Notes: generated by a model not told the origin, from the sequence alone. A stretch of 64,000 nucleotides of DNA from Siphonobacter aquaeclarae (GCF_900103285.1 NZ_FNGS01000012.1:1-64000); one strand, 5' to 3'; numbered from the stretch's first letter, positions 13,961 to 23,659 are shown. Program-made: numbers and translations.

Positions 13961-14857
13961 CTAAAATATCTTCTTCCTGTACGCCGACGGCGGAATGCCG
14001 GTTATCTTCTTGAAAAGCCGGGTAAAATGTGAAACCGACTGGAAATTAAGCTCATAGGCAATCGAGGAAATGTCCTTGCCGATGTTTTGCAGCAATACCT
14101 GGCTGTATTGTACCGTCGTTTCGTTGAGCCACTGTTTGGGTGCCTTGCCGGTCGTTTCCTTGATGCACTTGCAGAGATAATTCTCCGAAATGGACAGTTC
14201 GTCGGCATAAAACTGAACTTCCTTGTGTACCTGGTGATGGGTCTGAATGAGTTCCTTGAACTGCTGGGTAATCCGGGATTTGCGGGAAACCAGCGCCGTC
14301 TTCGTATGCTGGTTGTCGAGGTGAACCAATGTCGTGAGAATGTTCTGAAACGCCAGGCAGGGGATTTCAATATTGCGGTTTTCGACTGCCTGAAGGCGTT
14401 GTTCGAGGGTTTCGAACAACTGCATCATCCAGGGGTAATACTCCTTGCGCAGGGAGACGAAGGGAGAGGTCAGCGTAAAAAACGTCGGCGGAGTATTCAG
14501 CAAAACATGGTCAAAAACAGTGTTTTCGCAGGCCAGAAAAAAGCCTTCCGCATCGGGCGAAATTTCGAGCGTAGCAGTGATACTTCCTTGCCGGATGAGC
14601 AGCATGGAGCCGGGCTCGAGCTGAAACTCCGAGACACCCAGGTGCTGCCGGATATGTCCTTTCGTAACGAAAAGCAGGAAATTGAAAGTCGTCTTATACG
14701 GCAGCACAGGGATCAGGATGCTGCGCAGGTAGTTTTCGATGCGGTAAAGCTGCAACTCCATGTCGTTGAGCATTACCTCCGTTGACAGCCCGAAAAGAAA
14801 GAGCTTCTTGTAGTCAAAATTGGAAATCACCTTTACTGCCGCGCTCATAATATGCAT
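13961..14857 (-). CDS. AraC-family transcriptional regulator near the urease genes
   Basis: 298 residues. The C-terminal 100 carry both AraC helix-turn-helices (ELSISENYLCKCIKETTGKA and ISSIAYELNFQSVSHFTRLF), ending in the expected GIPPSAYRK. The N-terminal part is a probable sensor domain (KGHIRQHLGVSEFQLEPG is cupin-like). The ATG at 14857 is used; a second Met lies three codons in. It is 55 bp downstream of the urea channel gene on the same strand, so it may be read through from the urease operon, or it may control it. That link is inference. Confidence 0.88.
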   Translation of the reverse strand: MHIMSAAVKVISNFDYKKLFLFGLSTEVMLNDMELQLYRIENYLRSILIPVLPYKTTFNFLLFVTKGHIRQHLGVSEFQLEPGSMLLIRQGSITATLEISPDAEGFFLACENTVFDHVLLNTPPTFFTLTSPFVSLRKEYYPWMMQLFETLEQRLQAVENRNIEIPCLAFQNILTTLVHLDNQHTKTALVSRKSRITQQFKELIQTHHQVHKEVQFYADELSISENYLCKCIKETTGKAPKQWLNETTVQYSQVLLQNIGKDISSIAYELNFQSVSHFTRLFKKITGIPPSAYRKKIF

Positions 14858-14912
14858 TCATTCTAATGTGGAAACATACTGGATGTCAGGGTATTCAGTT
14901 GTCCTGCCCGGT

Positions 14913-15806
14913 TCAGGAAGCCGCAAAATGCCTGTCTGCAAGCTTCTTTAACGGCAGGGTGAGCCAGGAGCCCAGAACGAACGGAAACGTCAGTACGCCG
15001 CCGGCGCGTGTCAGAATGGAAAAGTCGGACTTCAGGAGGAAAATGTCAATTAATGTCGCCAGTACTACCGCAATCAGTACCAGCACGCCGTCTATCCGGC
15101 GGGTTCCTGAGAAGGTAATGGCGCACAGTACGGCATTGAAACTGAAGAGGCCCATCCGGATCTGCGGCATCGGTTCTGAAAAGCGGACAGAGATTGCCGC
15201 CGCCAGAATAGACCCCGCCAACCCGTACAAAGCCGCCACCGGATTGCTGACGAAAACCGCCACGAAAAACAGAAGTCCCGCAAAGAAGCTACCCTGGAAA
15301 ATGACTTCGCCGAAGCCGTTGGTTGAAGTCGTAAAATCACTCGGATCGCTCAGATCTGCCGGCGCCAGCAGGGACGACGACGGTGGATATCCGGTAAACT
15401 TATGTAGCAGAAAAACCAGCGCCCACGTCACGACGATAAACGGAAACGTAAAGACAGGAACCTTCCGGACAATGAAAAAATGCTGCAGCACAGCCGCCAT
15501 CGCCGCTCCGGCTATCACCAGTACCCACACGATGCCGTTGGCGGCAAACAGAAACGTCAGCGCAACGCCCACCAGCGCCGGACTGAAACCGTATAACCCC
15601 ATCCGTATCTCCTTGTCGTCATAGCCGAGCAGCCGGGCCGTCAGCGTGCCGGTTACCGTTCCGGCAAGCGCGGCCAGGCCCATCTGGACATCGCCGTAAA
15701 AAATACCGATGAGAAACAGCAGTCCCGTCCACGCGTTTTCCTGCAACATGATCTGACCGATGCCATTGAGCACGGCCGTTAAAAAGGGGGGAGTTTGGTT
15801 GTTCAT
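14913..15806 (-). CDS. Urea transporter (UT family channel)
   Basis: 297 residues from ATG 15806 (MNNQTPPFLTAVLNGIGQIM); a longer frame upstream overlaps the next gene out of phase. About ten membrane segments in two homologous halves, as in UT channels. The first half has IMLQENAWTGLLFLIGIFYG and the second has VIFQGSFFAGLLFFVAVF, the paired signature that lines the urea path. It allows passive urea entry through the inner membrane. Last transport gene of the urease operon, 16 bp after the UreH-like gene. Confidence 0.9.
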   Translation of the reverse strand: MNNQTPPFLTAVLNGIGQIMLQENAWTGLLFLIGIFYGDVQMGLAALAGTVTGTLTARLLGYDDKEIRMGLYGFSPALVGVALTFLFAANGIVWVLVIAGAAMAAVLQHFFIVRKVPVFTFPFIVVTWALVFLLHKFTGYPPSSSLLAPADLSDPSDFTTSTNGFGEVIFQGSFFAGLLFFVAVFVSNPVAALYGLAGSILAAAISVRFSEPMPQIRMGLFSFNAVLCAITFSGTRRIDGVLVLIAVVLATLIDIFLLKSDFSILTRAGGVLTFPFVLGSWLTLPLKKLADRHFAAS

Positions 15807-15822
15807 GAGGTTCAAGGTGAAA

Positions 15823-16521
15823 TTACCAGCCGAGGAACGTGATACCGGCGCCGCAAAGGGTGACGACGGCGCCGCTGATGACATGCATGTACCGTTCAAG
15901 TACTTCTGTCCGGAAAAAACGGACGCCGTACAGGCCGATCAGCACCATCGTCAGCATCGTCAGAATGGTACAAAGTGTGAATACAGTAATCAGGACGCCG
16001 ATTTCGAGGGTAGAACGGTGCGCGCCAGAATAGAACAGCAGCGGAATGAGTGGTTCGCTCGGTCCCATGACGAAAATGGCAAACAGTACCCAGGGTGTTA
16101 CACGTTTCCGGCTTCCCGGCATGACAAATTCTCCATGCCGGTGCTCATACACGTACACCTCTTCGCCCAGTACATCGAAATGTTTGTGGGGCCGGTTCAG
16201 CCACACCGACCGGATACCATAGGCGAAATAAGCCAGTCCGAACAGGAAAAGCGCCCACCCGGCCACGTTGCCGCGGTACCCCTGAAACCACTCGATCCGG
16301 TCGAGCTGCCATCCCAGAAAAACACCCAGCAGGCCCAGCAAAACAGAGCTCAGTACATGGCCGATTCCGCAGACGGTTGTCAGCAAAACGGTATAGGCAA
16401 GACCCCATTTCCGCGAACGCGCCAGGACGATGAACGGCAGGTAATGGTCGGGGCCCGTTGCCGTATGGGCGATACTGATCGTAACTGCCGTCAGGATCAG
16501 CGCGAGTAAGGTCGGTGTCAT
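15823..16521 (-). CDS. UreH-like membrane protein (nickel/urease-associated transporter candidate)
   Basis: 232 residues with six predicted membrane segments. The first contains IAHTATGPDHYLPF, the H-x5-D-H type pattern seen in UreH and NiCoT-like permeases, and a charged loop (about 115-140) faces one side. UreH proteins are linked to nickel supply for urease in other bacteria. The start overlaps the end of ureD by 4 bp, so the two are translationally coupled. Metal transport is inferred from family and context and is not proven by the sequence. Confidence 0.8.
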   Translation of the reverse strand: MTPTLLALILTAVTISIAHTATGPDHYLPFIVLARSRKWGLAYTVLLTTVCGIGHVLSSVLLGLLGVFLGWQLDRIEWFQGYRGNVAGWALFLFGLAYFAYGIRSVWLNRPHKHFDVLGEEVYVYEHRHGEFVMPGSRKRVTPWVLFAIFVMGPSEPLIPLLFYSGAHRSTLEIGVLITVFTLCTILTMLTMVLIGLYGVRFFRTEVLERYMHVISGAVVTLCGAGITFLGW

Positions 16522-17294
16522 AGGTCCCAGATAATGTCGCGTATGCGTTCAAAACAACGGTGCAACTGCTCCCCGCCCGGCCCCAGTATCCGGAGCACAA
16601 AGCCGGGATAGCGGGTGGCGGAGATACCGAACGTAATACCCGCTTCGGTGACGAGTTCGTCATGCAGCCGGTCGAGCAGGGTGCCGTCGTCTTCCTGACC
16701 CAGGCAAATCAGCGTACCCTGGTGTGTGTATCCTTCGAGCAGACCTATCTCGGTCAGCGGCATGGCTGCCGGAATAAGCACCACGTTGTCTTTCAGCAAC
16801 AGCGTCCCGTCTGGCGTCACGACTTCGACCAGGTTCTGAAAACGCGTATACTCAAAGCGTTCCCCCGAAAGTTTACGCCCGCAGGTGATGATTTCGCCGA
16901 GGAGAAACCGGGCCCCGGGATGCAGCTCGACCCGCGTTTTGCTGATAAAAGTCGAATCCCGGTGCGGAACAACCGGATAGGGAACGTAAGCAAAGTCGGA
17001 GCCGGGAGCCAGCGTGATGGTCATCTCCTGCGTCGCCCGGGTATTCATCGTATACAGGCGCTGGTACGACTGCGCCTCCAGCCGGAGGCGGGCATGCGCG
17101 TCGAGGTCAAACCGCACATCGTAGTGATCGCCGTCCAGAATACCCGGCGACACACTCATCAGCATCAGGTGCAGGGCATTATCCGCGGCATACTGACCTA
17201 CCGGCATGGCACGGAAGGGCTTGCCGGCGAAGATATCCCGGGCATAGGAGCGGCCGTTTTTATGGCCGACGGTGACGTGGAGCCGGCACTGCAT
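16518..17294 (-). CDS. ureD: Urease accessory protein UreD
   Basis: 258 residues, the normal length. Typical UreD segments are LEAQSYQRLYTMN, PYPVVPHRDSTF and LGEIITCGRKLSGERFEYTR. UreD binds apo-urease (UreABC) and, with UreF and UreG, forms the scaffold through which nickel and CO2 are loaded into the active site. It overlaps ureG by 1 bp and the UreH-like gene by 4 bp, so translation is coupled along the operon. Some bacteria name this gene ureH; the membrane gene after it is a different protein. Confidence 0.93.
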   Translation of the reverse strand: MQCRLHVTVGHKNGRSYARDIFAGKPFRAMPVGQYAADNALHLMLMSVSPGILDGDHYDVRFDLDAHARLRLEAQSYQRLYTMNTRATQEMTITLAPGSDFAYVPYPVVPHRDSTFISKTRVELHPGARFLLGEIITCGRKLSGERFEYTRFQNLVEVVTPDGTLLLKDNVVLIPAAMPLTEIGLLEGYTHQGTLICLGQEDDGTLLDRLHDELVTEAGITFGISATRYPGFVLRILGPGGEQLHRCFERIRDIIWDL

Positions 17295-17932
17295 CAGCGG
17301 ACAAGGGCGGGTTCGTCCACTTCCTCCAGCAAGGCATACTTCCGTATCCAGCCAATCACGCTGTCGAGTCCTTCCATACTCATGAGGTTGGAGAAGACAA
17401 ACGGCTGGCCTTTCCGCATGCGCCGGGCATCCTGCTCCATGATCTCCAGGCTGGCGCCGACGTAGGGGGCGAGATCGATCTTGTTGATCAGCAGCAGGTC
17501 GGAGCGGGTAATACCGGGACCGCCCTTCCGAGGGATTTTCTCTCCTTCCGCTACATCGATGACAAAAATCGTGACGTCTGCCAGGTCGGGACTGAACGTT
17601 GCCGACAGGTTATCTCCGCCGCTTTCAATCAGAATCAGTTCTACATCCGGAAACCGGCGGACAAGCTCGTCTACCGCCTCCAGGTTCATGCTGGCATCTT
17701 CCCGGATAGCGGTGTGCGGGCAACCCCCGGTTTCCACGCCGATGATCCGCTCCCGGGGCAGGAGGCTGTTTTTCGCCATGAATTCGGCGTCTTCCTTCGT
17801 GTAGATGTCGTTGGTGATGACGGCCAGGTCGTAGTCCTGCATCATCCGGCGGGAAAGGCGCTCAAGGAGAGCGGTTTTCCCGGAGCCGACCGGTCCGGCG
17901 ACTCCCACTTTTACATATTTGCGGTCTTTCAT
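17294..17932 (-). CDS. ureG: Urease accessory GTPase UreG
   Basis: 212 residues from ATG 17932. Walker A GPVGSGKT is close to the N-terminus and followed by LLERLSRRM. Next are [14 protein letters not shown] and the metal-binding [15 protein letters not shown] (Cys-Pro-His), then the switch segment [17 protein letters not shown]. UreG is a SIMIBI GTPase that carries nickel and powers urease maturation. An upstream ATG at 17998 would add 22 Cys-rich residues, but that stretch overlaps the end of ureF in another phase, so the shorter start is preferred. Confidence 0.97.
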   Translation of the reverse strand: MKDRKYVKVGVAGPVGSGKTALLERLSRRMMQDYDLAVITNDIYTKEDAEFMAKNSLLPRERIIGVETGGCPHTAIREDASMNLEAVDELVRRFPDVELILIESGGDNLSATFSPDLADVTIFVIDVAEGEKIPRKGGPGITRSDLLLINKIDLAPYVGASLEIMEQDARRMRKGQPFVFSNLMSMEGLDSVIGWIRKYALLEEVDEPALVR

Positions 17933-17942
17933 GTTGTTGTGT

Positions 17943-18641
17943 TCAGGACATGTACAGGCGGGAGTACAGTCGCTCGTGTTGCATGCAGCGGATATCAAAG
18001 GCGATCGGGCACAGGCCGATCAGGTCGGGATCCAGCGAGCCGGATTCTTCCGTCAGCGTACGAAGCAGCGGCTGGAGATCGAACAGGATATCCTGCCCGT
18101 CGAGCTGCCCGAGCGGAACGAGTTTGACGCCGTTTGTCACCATACCTACTGCTGCATTGTAGTAAAAGGAATACAGTGCTTCGGGTAGGGGAATACCTAG
18201 TTGCCAGGCATACAGCCCGAAGACGATGCAATAGTGCCCTTCCGCCTGCTTGCCTACTGCTGCTTCAAAAGCGGAAGTAATGTCTGACGAATACCGTCTC
18301 CGGAAAATCTTGATCAGCCGAACGCCGAGTTTCTGGCTGGCTTCCCGGATTTCCCGTGCGCATTTAAGAGCTGAACATTCCTGATCGAGACGGATGAGTT
18401 TCGCCACGTCGCCAACAGTTGCCGCTTCATACGCCAGGCGCATGAAAGCAGCGTCGTTGTATTTCAGGTTATACTGCAGCATGTGTTCGGCAAACGCCCG
18501 AAGGCTTGCCGCACTTGTCACAATACCGGCCTGCACATAGGTTTCCAGTCCGTTGGAATGGGTATACCCGCCGATCGGCAGGGTAGGATCGGAGAGGTGC
18601 AGCAGGCTCCCCAGGTAGCGGGTGGCGGTTCGGCCGGACAT
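17943..18641 (-). CDS. ureF: Urease accessory protein UreF
   Basis: 232 residues, all-helical, with the UreF opening [20 protein letters not shown] and later [13 protein letters not shown] and [19 protein letters not shown]. UreF bridges UreD and UreG and acts as a checkpoint for nickel insertion. It overlaps ureE by 1 bp and is 10 bp from ureG. Confidence 0.95.
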   Translation of the reverse strand: MSGRTATRYLGSLLHLSDPTLPIGGYTHSNGLETYVQAGIVTSAASLRAFAEHMLQYNLKYNDAAFMRLAYEAATVGDVAKLIRLDQECSALKCAREIREASQKLGVRLIKIFRRRYSSDITSAFEAAVGKQAEGHYCIVFGLYAWQLGIPLPEALYSFYYNAAVGMVTNGVKLVPLGQLDGQDILFDLQPLLRTLTEESGSLDPDLIGLCPIAFDIRCMQHERLYSRLYMS

Positions 18642-19135
18642 CAGTTACTTCCCAGGTTCAGGATGCGGGAAAAGAGCGAAGGCCCCCCTCCGTGTGCATG
18701 CGGTTCGACATTGGATTTCAATAGGTTACGAAGCTGTCGTTCGGCTTTTTCAGGACGATAGCCGGAAGCTTCGAGCCAGCGGAACATAGGATCTTCATAC
18801 GGCATCAGTACCTCGTCTTCCTGGATGAACAGCGGCAGGTGTTTGTTCCCGATCTCGTAACAGACCGTACCCATTTCAAGCAGGGACTGAGGGCGCAGCA
18901 CGATGGCGTCGCACGGCCGGATGTGTACAGCGACAAGGCGTTGCGTATCCCGGACGAGGACGTCATCCTGTTTCAGGCGCTGCCCTTCTTTCAGGAGACG
19001 AATAGCCAGTTCCACCCCGCCATTGCTCTTTTTCCGCTGAATACGCCGGGTTGTTTCGTACCATTCCAGTTCAAGCCAGTCGGTTTCCAGACCGGGCCAT
19101 TCGCTGCGGGTTCCGATGATTGCTTCTACCAGCAT
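18641..19135 (-). CDS. ureE: Urease accessory nickel chaperone UreE
   Basis: 164 residues. The N-terminal domain carries LELEWYETTRRIQRKKS. The metal-binding domain has ALSIRP-like VAVHIRPCDAI and YEIGNKHLPLF, with the conserved dimer-interface His in GNKH. The C-terminus is modestly histidine-bearing (EPHAHGGG) and not a long His tail. UreE delivers Ni2+ to UreG. It starts 5 bp after the outer-membrane-type gene ends. Confidence 0.93.
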   Translation of the reverse strand: MLVEAIIGTRSEWPGLETDWLELEWYETTRRIQRKKSNGGVELAIRLLKEGQRLKQDDVLVRDTQRLVAVHIRPCDAIVLRPQSLLEMGTVCYEIGNKHLPLFIQEDEVLMPYEDPMFRWLEASGYRPEKAERQLRNLLKSNVEPHAHGGGPSLFSRILNLGSN

Positions 19136-19140
19136 AGGGG

Positions 19141-19767
19141 TTAATCGTGCCGTTTCCGGAGTGAAAAATTCTTGGAGATACCTGTTCCGAAGGTTGCGCC
19201 GCTGAGTCCGGCTACGAAGTCATGCTGCGCGCCCTGGCCTTTGGCTTTGGTCGTCAGCATCGATAGCTCGCCGAACTTGAACTTCAGAGCCCAGCCCTTA
19301 CCCAGCAGTACGCCCAGCATAGGATAGGCGCGGAGGCGATAGCCCTGGTAGGCAGTAAGGTCGCCCGAGGGTACCCCGGGCGATCGCCCCCACACATAAT
19401 GCGCATCTACCTGGGCGATGAGCAGAAAATGCTCCCCGATCTGTTTTGAAGGACTGTACCAGAACCCCACTTCCTGTTGCTGAAAGGCGAGCTGCCCCGC
19501 CGCATCTTTGTTGCGCGCAAACGCCATGTTGATGCCGATCAGGTTGTTGTTGTCGATGAAATACCCGATTCCCACCGGAATACCGGCGTTCGGACTGGTA
19601 CTGAAGCTGCTGCTGTTGTTTTGCGGAGCGCTGGTTTTGGAATAGTCTAGCGATCCATAAATCATCAGCTGGCCTTTGGGGCCGTCGTCGGCCCGGGTCT
19701 GGGCAGCTCCCTTCCCGGCAAGCAGGAAGAAGAGCAGCCAGACCGGAGCAGTTTTGAGTGAAAACAT
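19141..19767 (-). CDS. Secreted outer-membrane-type protein inside the urease operon
   Basis: 208 residues from ATG 19767 (MFSLKTAPVWLLFFLLAGKG, signal peptide, cut near AAQT). A longer frame upstream overlaps ureC out of phase. The mature part alternates hydrophobic and polar residues and contains strands such as GIPVGIGYFIDNNNLIGINM and YPMLGVLLGKGWALKFKFG, ending in SLRKRHD. That fits a small beta-barrel of the Bacteroidota OMP type. It lies 20 bp after ureC and 5 bp before ureE, so it belongs to the operon. I recognise no named family. Possible roles are an outer-membrane pore for urea or nickel, or an unrelated envelope protein; these are inference from position. Confidence 0.75.
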   Translation of the reverse strand: MFSLKTAPVWLLFFLLAGKGAAQTRADDGPKGQLMIYGSLDYSKTSAPQNNSSSFSTSPNAGIPVGIGYFIDNNNLIGINMAFARNKDAAGQLAFQQQEVGFWYSPSKQIGEHFLLIAQVDAHYVWGRSPGVPSGDLTAYQGYRLRAYPMLGVLLGKGWALKFKFGELSMLTTKAKGQGAQHDFVAGLSGATFGTGISKNFSLRKRHD

Positions 19768-19787
19768 GCGTCGGGAAAGGATAAAGA

Positions 19788-21497
19788 TCAGAAAAGGAAA
19801 TACCGCTGGGCCAGGGGCAACTCGGTAGCGGGCTCGCAGGTGATGTGCTCGCCGTCGACCGTCACTTTGTAATTTTCCGGGTTGACTTCGATCTCCGGTG
19901 TCTGGTCGTTGTGAATCAGGTCCTGCTTCGAAATACTCCGGCAACCGGCTACCGGCAGTACCATCTTTTCGAGGCCGTATTCCTGTACAATACCTTTTTC
20001 GATGGAGACTGCGGAGACGAACGTCGCACACGTCCGCAGACGGGCTTTACCCAGTGCCCCGAACATGTTTCGGTAAATAATGGGCTGCGGGGTAGGGATA
20101 GACGCGTTGGCATCTCCCATTTTGCTGGCGATGATCATCCCGCCCTTGATGATCATTTCGGGCTTCACGCCGAACATCGCCGGCTTCCACAGTACGAGAT
20201 CGGCCATTTTGCCTTTTTCGACGGAACCTACATACGCTGAAATTCCGTGGGCAATCGCCGGGTTGATGGTGTACTTCGCGACGTACCGCTTCGCCCGGAA
20301 ATTATCGTTACCGGTTTCCTGCGGGAGCGGTCCGCGTTGCTGGCGCATCTTGCTGGCTGTCTGCCAGGTGCGGGTGATGACTTCTCCAACCCGGCCCATC
20401 GCCTGGGAATCAGAACTCATAATCGCAAAGACACCCATGTCCTGCAGAATATCCTCGGCCGCAATCGTTTCCGGCCGGATACGGGAGTCGGCAAACTTCA
20501 CGTCTTCCGGAATACTCTTGCTCAGGTGGTGGCAGACCATGAGCATATCCAGGTGCTCGTCGATGGTATTGACGGTGTAAGGACGCGTCGGGTTGGTCGA
20601 AGCCGGCAGCACATTTTTATACATCGCCGCTTTGATGATATCCGGCGCGTGTCCGCCTCCGGCTCCCTCCGTGTGAAAGGTATGGATGACGCGCCCGTCG
20701 ATCGCCGCCATCGTATCCTCCAGAAATCCTGCTTCGTTCAGGGTATCAGTGTGGATAGCTACCTGTACGTCATAGGCATCGGCGACGGTCAGCGAGGCGT
20801 CGATTACGGCGGGGGTAGCGCCCCAGTCTTCGTGAATTTTCAGCCCGAGCGCCCCTGCTTCGATTTGCTCAACCAGCGGGCCTGTCGTCGAACAGTTGCC
20901 TTTTCCGAAGAAACCGAGGTTGACCGGTAAGTCTTCTGCCGCTTCGAGCATTTTGCGGATGTTCCATTTTCCCGGGGTAACCGTCGTCGCATTCGTGCCG
21001 TCGGCCGGCCCGGTACCGCCGCCGATCATGGTAGTCACGCCGCTGAACAGTGCCGTTTCAACCTGCTGAGGGCAGATAAAGTGGATGTGGGTATCGATCC
21101 CTCCGGCTGTGAGGATGTAGCCGTTGCCGCCGTGTACTTCCGTTGCGGCACCGATAATCATGTCGATACCGTCCATCGTATCGGGGTTACCGGCCCGGCC
21201 GATGCCGACAATCTTGCCGTCCCGGATGCCGATATCGGCTTTGACAATGCCCCAGTGGTCAATGATAATCGCGCCGGTGATGCAGAGGTCGAGAACGCCC
21301 TGATCGCGGAGGGCTGTCGCGTTCTGGCCCATGCCGTCGCGGACGGTCTTGCCGCCACCGAACTTGACTTCATCGCCCGGATTCGCAAAGTCTTTTTCGA
21401 TTTCGACGATGAGTTCGGTATCCCCGAGGCGGATCTTGTCACCGGCTGTGGGGCCCAGAATATTCGCGTATTGCGTTCTTTTTACGTGGAGACTCAT
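19788..21497 (-). CDS. ureC: Urease alpha (catalytic) subunit
   Basis: 569 residues, full length. All active-site residues are present with a constant +3 offset from the Klebsiella numbering: His137 and His139 (DTHIH), carbamylated Lys220 (GLKIHEDWG), His222, His249, His275, Cys322-His323 (VCHHLSK) and Asp363 ([10 protein letters not shown]). It hydrolyses urea to ammonia and carbamate at a dinuclear Ni centre in the cytoplasm. It overlaps ureB by 4 bp. Separate alpha, beta and gamma subunits are typical of non-Helicobacter bacterial ureases. Confidence 0.99.
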   Translation of the reverse strand: MSLHVKRTQYANILGPTAGDKIRLGDTELIVEIEKDFANPGDEVKFGGGKTVRDGMGQNATALRDQGVLDLCITGAIIIDHWGIVKADIGIRDGKIVGIGRAGNPDTMDGIDMIIGAATEVHGGNGYILTAGGIDTHIHFICPQQVETALFSGVTTMIGGGTGPADGTNATTVTPGKWNIRKMLEAAEDLPVNLGFFGKGNCSTTGPLVEQIEAGALGLKIHEDWGATPAVIDASLTVADAYDVQVAIHTDTLNEAGFLEDTMAAIDGRVIHTFHTEGAGGGHAPDIIKAAMYKNVLPASTNPTRPYTVNTIDEHLDMLMVCHHLSKSIPEDVKFADSRIRPETIAAEDILQDMGVFAIMSSDSQAMGRVGEVITRTWQTASKMRQQRGPLPQETGNDNFRAKRYVAKYTINPAIAHGISAYVGSVEKGKMADLVLWKPAMFGVKPEMIIKGGMIIASKMGDANASIPTPQPIIYRNMFGALGKARLRTCATFVSAVSIEKGIVQEYGLEKMVLPVAGCRSISKQDLIHNDQTPEIEVNPENYKVTVDGEHITCEPATELPLAQRYFLF

Positions 21498-21871
21498 TTT
21501 TGCGGGACGTTTTTGAAGCCACGGAGGCCGGATTGAAACAAAGCGCTATTGGAATCGGCTGTTCCGGAGGTGGAGCCGTCGACGAGGTTATTGAAACCGA
21601 TCGTACGCTGCAGGCCGCCGAAGGCAACCAGCTCAACTTCCTTCTCTTCTCCGGGCTCAAACCGGACCGCAGTACTTGAAACGATGTTCAGGCGCATGCC
21701 GAAGGCCTTTTCCCGGTCGAACTGCATGGCTTTGTTCACTTCGAAAAAATGAAAGTGGGAACCTACCTGAATGGGCCGGTCGCCCGTGTTAACAACCGTA
21801 AGCCGGACCGTCCTGCGGCCTTTGTTGCAGACGATCTCGCCGTCTTTGACGAAAATTTCTCCTGGGATCAT
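21494..21871 (-). CDS. ureB: Urease beta subunit
   Basis: 125 residues. It opens [20 protein letters not shown], the UreB signature, and continues with [17 protein letters not shown] and [14 protein letters not shown]. Structural subunit that packs against UreC and stabilises the active-site flap. 2 bp separate it from ureA and it overlaps ureC by 4 bp. Confidence 0.98.
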   Translation of the reverse strand: MIPGEIFVKDGEIVCNKGRRTVRLTVVNTGDRPIQVGSHFHFFEVNKAMQFDREKAFGMRLNIVSSTAVRFEPGEEKEVELVAFGGLQRTIGFNNLVDGSTSGTADSNSALFQSGLRGFKNVPQK

Positions 21872-21873
21872 GG

Positions 21874-22176
21874 CTAGCGAATGGGGTCGTGAACGGTGAC
21901 AAGTTTGGTTCCGTCAGGGAAGGTGGCCTCCACCTGAATGTCATGGATCATCTCGGGGACGCCTTCCATGACGTCTTCCCGGGTCAGGACGGTGGCTCCG
22001 GACTGCATCAGTTCGGCGACCGACCGGCCGTCACGCGCGCCTTCCAGCACATGGCTGCTGATCAGCGCGATGGCCTCCGGGTAGTTGAGTTTTAGGCCCC
22101 GGTTGCGACGCTTCTGGGCAAGTTCGCCGGCCGCGTGCAGCATGAGCTTTTCCAGCTCTCTGGGAGTTAAGTGCAT
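21874..22176 (-). CDS. ureA: Urease gamma subunit
   Basis: 100 residues, the normal size. [20 protein letters not shown] opens the family, followed by [24 protein letters not shown] and [20 protein letters not shown]. First urease gene of the operon. The 150 bp upstream contain a small hairpin (22231-22247) and no clear TAnnTTTG element, so the main promoter may lie before the small gene at 22327. Confidence 0.98.
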   Translation of the reverse strand: MHLTPRELEKLMLHAAGELAQKRRNRGLKLNYPEAIALISSHVLEGARDGRSVAELMQSGATVLTREDVMEGVPEMIHDIQVEATFPDGTKLVTVHDPIR

Positions 22177-22224
22177 AGCAGAAAAAGATTGAGTGGAGGG
22201 AAAAATCAGGCAAAGCGATTCCGG

Positions 22225-22247
22225 GAAAACAACGGCCGGAGGCCGTT
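22225..22247 (-). terminator. Weak hairpin between the small secreted protein gene and ureA
   Basis: AACGGCC / GGCCGTT with a 3-nt loop, followed on the minus strand by GTTTTCCC. Seven perfect pairs but only four T residues, so it may be an attenuating or processing hairpin and not a full terminator. Confidence 0.3.
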
Positions 22248-22326
22248 ATTTCCTGTCAGCAGAGCGCGCGCAACAAGGCGGCGATCCGGTGTGAAACGCC
22301 TGTAAAATCAACGGAAACGAAGGAAA

Positions 22327-22707
22327 TCAGCAGGATGCCGAGGAGACCCGGAACGACCGGAACAGAATGTAGAATGGAACACGGGTGACACCGGTCAGGG
22401 TGATCGGCCGACCCGGCGATACTTCTTCCGGCCGTCCGGCACGGAGGAACACGACCTGAAAGACAAACGAAGCAAGCGCCGCGTCTGTCAGTAGAAGCTT
22501 CTTGCCTGCCTGTGAAGGTTCATTTTCATCGGCAAAGACAAGTTCGGCCAGGGGAGACTCCGGTTCCGGAAGGGCCGGGTCGCGGAAATGAATCGGCGTA
22601 TCCGGGCGGGCGAGTGTATAGTGCCGTCTTTCCGCTCCTGTCCGGAGTGGTTTTCCGTGTGTCTGCCAGCTGCAGAACGTCAACAGAAAAAGAAGTAAGA
22701 CGCGCAT
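22327..22707 (-). CDS. Small secreted protein of unknown function upstream of ureA
   Basis: 126 residues beginning MRVLLLFLLTFCSWQTHG, a clear signal peptide. The mature part is acidic in the middle (ELVFADENEPSQAG), contains LLLTDAALASFVFQVVFLRAG and ends near SSASC. I recognise no family. It lies 150 bp before ureA on the same strand. It may be the first gene of the urease transcript or an independent gene. The signal peptide and normal codon use support it being real. Confidence 0.55.
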   Translation of the reverse strand: MRVLLLFLLTFCSWQTHGKPLRTGAERRHYTLARPDTPIHFRDPALPEPESPLAELVFADENEPSQAGKKLLLTDAALASFVFQVVFLRAGRPEEVSPGRPITLTGVTRVPFYILFRSFRVSSASC

Positions 22708-23017
22708 ATACTGCCTGTTAAATCCCTGGAGGAAAGCCGGTCAGAAGCAAATACTTCTTTCCCGACAATCGCCAAAATTAGAGGGCCGGGGGAATAGCCT
22801 GTTTTCACAAAACGTGACTATTCTTTCATAAACTGGTATAACTGCTGAGTGATTTGTCTTGGTAAAGTGCAGTTTTTTTGGGTATTAATCGTCAGAAAAT
22901 GGCCTGGTGCTACCGCTGGGCTGTTTCCGGTGGTAAGTCGGAGACCCGGAAAAAAACAGGGCCGAAGGAACGAACCTCCGGCCCGAACGGCTGTTACACG
23001 AGCAGGGAAAGAATGGA
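22708..23017. other. Intergenic region holding the candidate urease-side promoter
   Basis: 310 bp without a gene. The complement of 22773-22780 reads TAATTTTG (TAnnTTTG), 66 nt upstream of the small secreted protein gene, with a TTG 27 nt before it, which is longer than usual. The other end holds the terminator of the F420-reductase-like gene (22950-22985). Nothing else stands out. Confidence 0.35.
22950..22985 (-). terminator. Intrinsic terminator of the F420-reductase-like gene
   Basis: On the minus strand GGGCCGGAGG, loop TTCGTT, CCTTCGGCCC (one G-T pair), then TG and a T run. 32 nt after the stop codon. Confidence 0.85.
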
Positions 23018-23659
23018 TCAGGCTGCTGCTTCCGCTTTTGTTACCGTCCTGCCAAGTGCGCCGAATTCATGCAGTTCGCCGAAAACTTCGAGGCGAATCG
23101 ACTGATCCAGACCGCCAATACGCACAGGATCAAAGCCTGTGTCGCGAAGAAGCTCTTCGATGGCAGGCTCAACGGACCGGTCGTCCGACGCATAAAACAG
23201 TACAGCCGGGTCGGGTGTCTGGCCCGAAGCAGCAAGCAGCGTACCCGCCGCCAGTGTGCCGAGCGCCTTGACCAGTTTTGCTCCCGCCGGGAGAAAAGAG
23301 GCGTTGTATTCACCCGCTGATTCGTGCGCGCCGATGACTTTCACAAATCCGCCCTTCCCGTCGGGCGCAATGGGATTGGAGGGGTCTACAATGATCTTTC
23401 CCCGGAGGTCATCCGCATAGGTTTTCAGGAATCCCGCGATTTCCGAAAATCCGATCGCCGGGATAACGATCTCAGCCGTTTTGACAGCCTCCGCCATCGG
23501 GACGGCCCGCGCGAGCGGCCCGGCTTCGGCAGCCAGTTTCTGTGCTTTGGTAATGTCACGGGCGGCGATCGAAACAGGGCGGTTGCCTTTGGTCAGGTTG
23601 AGGGCAAGCGCCCGGCCGATATGGCCGGTGCCGATGATCGCAAGGGAAGGAGTAGCCAT
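23018..23659 (-). CDS. NADPH-dependent F420 reductase-like NAD(P)-binding protein
   Basis: 213 residues. Rossmann opening LAIIGTGHIGRALALNLTKG, then VSIAARD where NADP phosphate contacts are expected, IIVDPSNPIAPDG and a C-terminal DPVRIGGLDQSIRLEVFGEL. This matches the F420H2:NADP oxidoreductase/STEAP-like reductase fold found in many bacteria that do not make F420. The true electron acceptor is unknown. It is transcribed away from the Crp/Fnr gene, 91 bp upstream on the same strand. Confidence 0.85.
   Translation of the reverse strand: MATPSLAIIGTGHIGRALALNLTKGNRPVSIAARDITKAQKLAAEAGPLARAVPMAEAVKTAEIVIPAIGFSEIAGFLKTYADDLRGKIIVDPSNPIAPDGKGGFVKVIGAHESAGEYNASFLPAGAKLVKALGTLAAGTLLAASGQTPDPAVLFYASDDRSVEPAIEELLRDTGFDPVRIGGLDQSIRLEVFGELHEFGALGRTVTKAEAAA

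Noticed and set aside
17933-17998. Cys-rich N-terminal extension of UreG
   Set aside because: The extra codons overlap the end of ureF in another phase and are absent from typical UreG; the ATG at 17932 is spaced 10 bp after ureF.
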